A stretch of DNA of 7,106 nucleotides, taken from NCBI GenBank assembly GCA_050729835.1, contig JBOHLS010000055.1:1-7106 (forward strand), written 5' to 3'. The DNA comes from REEB95 sp050729835 (GTDB lineage Bacteria > Pseudomonadota > Alphaproteobacteria > ATCC43930 > CGMCC-115725). The position numbers and the translations under genes are program-made. Under the pieces are notes generated by a model, which had not been told where the DNA came from, searched no databases, and saw only the letters and a program-made list of their open reading frames with translations. This document shows, piece after piece, positions 6,939-7,106 of the stretch (positions are counted from its first letter, which is position 1; every line of letters begins with the position of its first letter).

Positions 6939-7106
6939 GCACGCTGGCGGCGCCTCTGTGCCACGCGGTGGGATTAACTTTAGGGGCTGGCCTAGATAGC
7001 TGAGAAAGGCTATCGGGATCAGATGGTTGGGAAGAGACGGCGAAGTCGGTTGCCGACCAGTATTCAAGAGACCCTGATCGCGCACTTCGTTGCCGGGGCA
7101 ACCGCT
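6939..7106. other. Gene-free right flank, no confident feature
   Basis: This completes the roughly 300-base gene-free stretch upstream of the regulator. No ORF here has a ribosome site or recognisable product. Short inverted repeats are present: GATAGC/GCTATC (6995-7000 and 7009-7014), GTCGG/CCGAC (7045-7049 and 7053-7057), and GTTGCC/GGCAAC (7089-7094 and 7097-7102). None has a terminator-like T run. I recognise no tRNA, riboswitch or mobile element end. Confidence 0.4.

Noticed and set aside
7000..7079. A possible TPP riboswitch (CTGAGA at 7000-7005 and CTGATC at 7074-7079)
   Set aside because: The words alone resemble Thi-box elements. The ACCTGATC...GGATAATGCC core and closing stems are missing, and no downstream thiamine gene is visible.
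6852..7101. Minus-strand open frames of 71 and 77 codons upstream of the regulator
   Set aside because: They run through the predicted promoter and operator, overlap one another, lack convincing ribosome sites and show no recognisable protein features.

Overview
The window suggests a GC-rich alphaproteobacterium. SucC carries the alphaproteobacterial form of the N-terminal insert (GGRGAGRFK...GKGGVR). The partial formate dehydrogenase subunit resembles the fused NuoE-NuoF type I recall from Methylobacterium Fdh1B. Genus cannot be set from the sequence alone. All supported genes lie on the minus strand, so the window reads biologically from right to left.

Layout, in order of transcription. 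(1) 7106-6808 is about 300 bases without a gene. It holds a 35-bp dyad (6904-6938) and a sigma70-like promoter (-35 at 6884-6889, -10 at 6861-6866) whose 17-bp spacer contains the perfect palindrome TGGTATACCA. (2) 6807-6118 encodes a GntR-family (FadR/FCD) regulator. (3) 6092-5976 is a 38-codon small ORF with a strong Shine-Dalgarno. (4) 5945-4668 is frc, a formyl-CoA:oxalate CoA-transferase very like E. coli YfdW. (5) 4651-4622 is an intrinsic terminator facing the same way. (6) 4567-2429 is a fused beta-alpha NDP-forming acyl-CoA ligase. (7) 2424-1228 and 1228-353 are sucC and sucD, joined by a one-base overlap. (8) 340-1 is the N-terminal part of an NAD-dependent formate dehydrogenase beta subunit (fdsB/fdh1B type), cut by the window edge.

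How they may work together (inference). Frc makes oxalyl-CoA from oxalate and releases formate from formyl-CoA. Formate dehydrogenase would oxidise that formate to CO2 with NADH. Two separate ADP-forming ligase systems sit between these steps: the fused ligase, and SucCD (succinyl-CoA synthetase). They could prime oxalate activation with a CoA donor such as succinyl-CoA, or recover the acyl-CoA thioester energy as ATP. The expected partner oxalyl-CoA decarboxylase (oxc) is not in the window. The GntR protein probably controls its own transcript through the operator in its promoter. The terminator after frc may split the cluster into a regulator-frc unit and a less strongly linked ligase-sucCD-fds unit.
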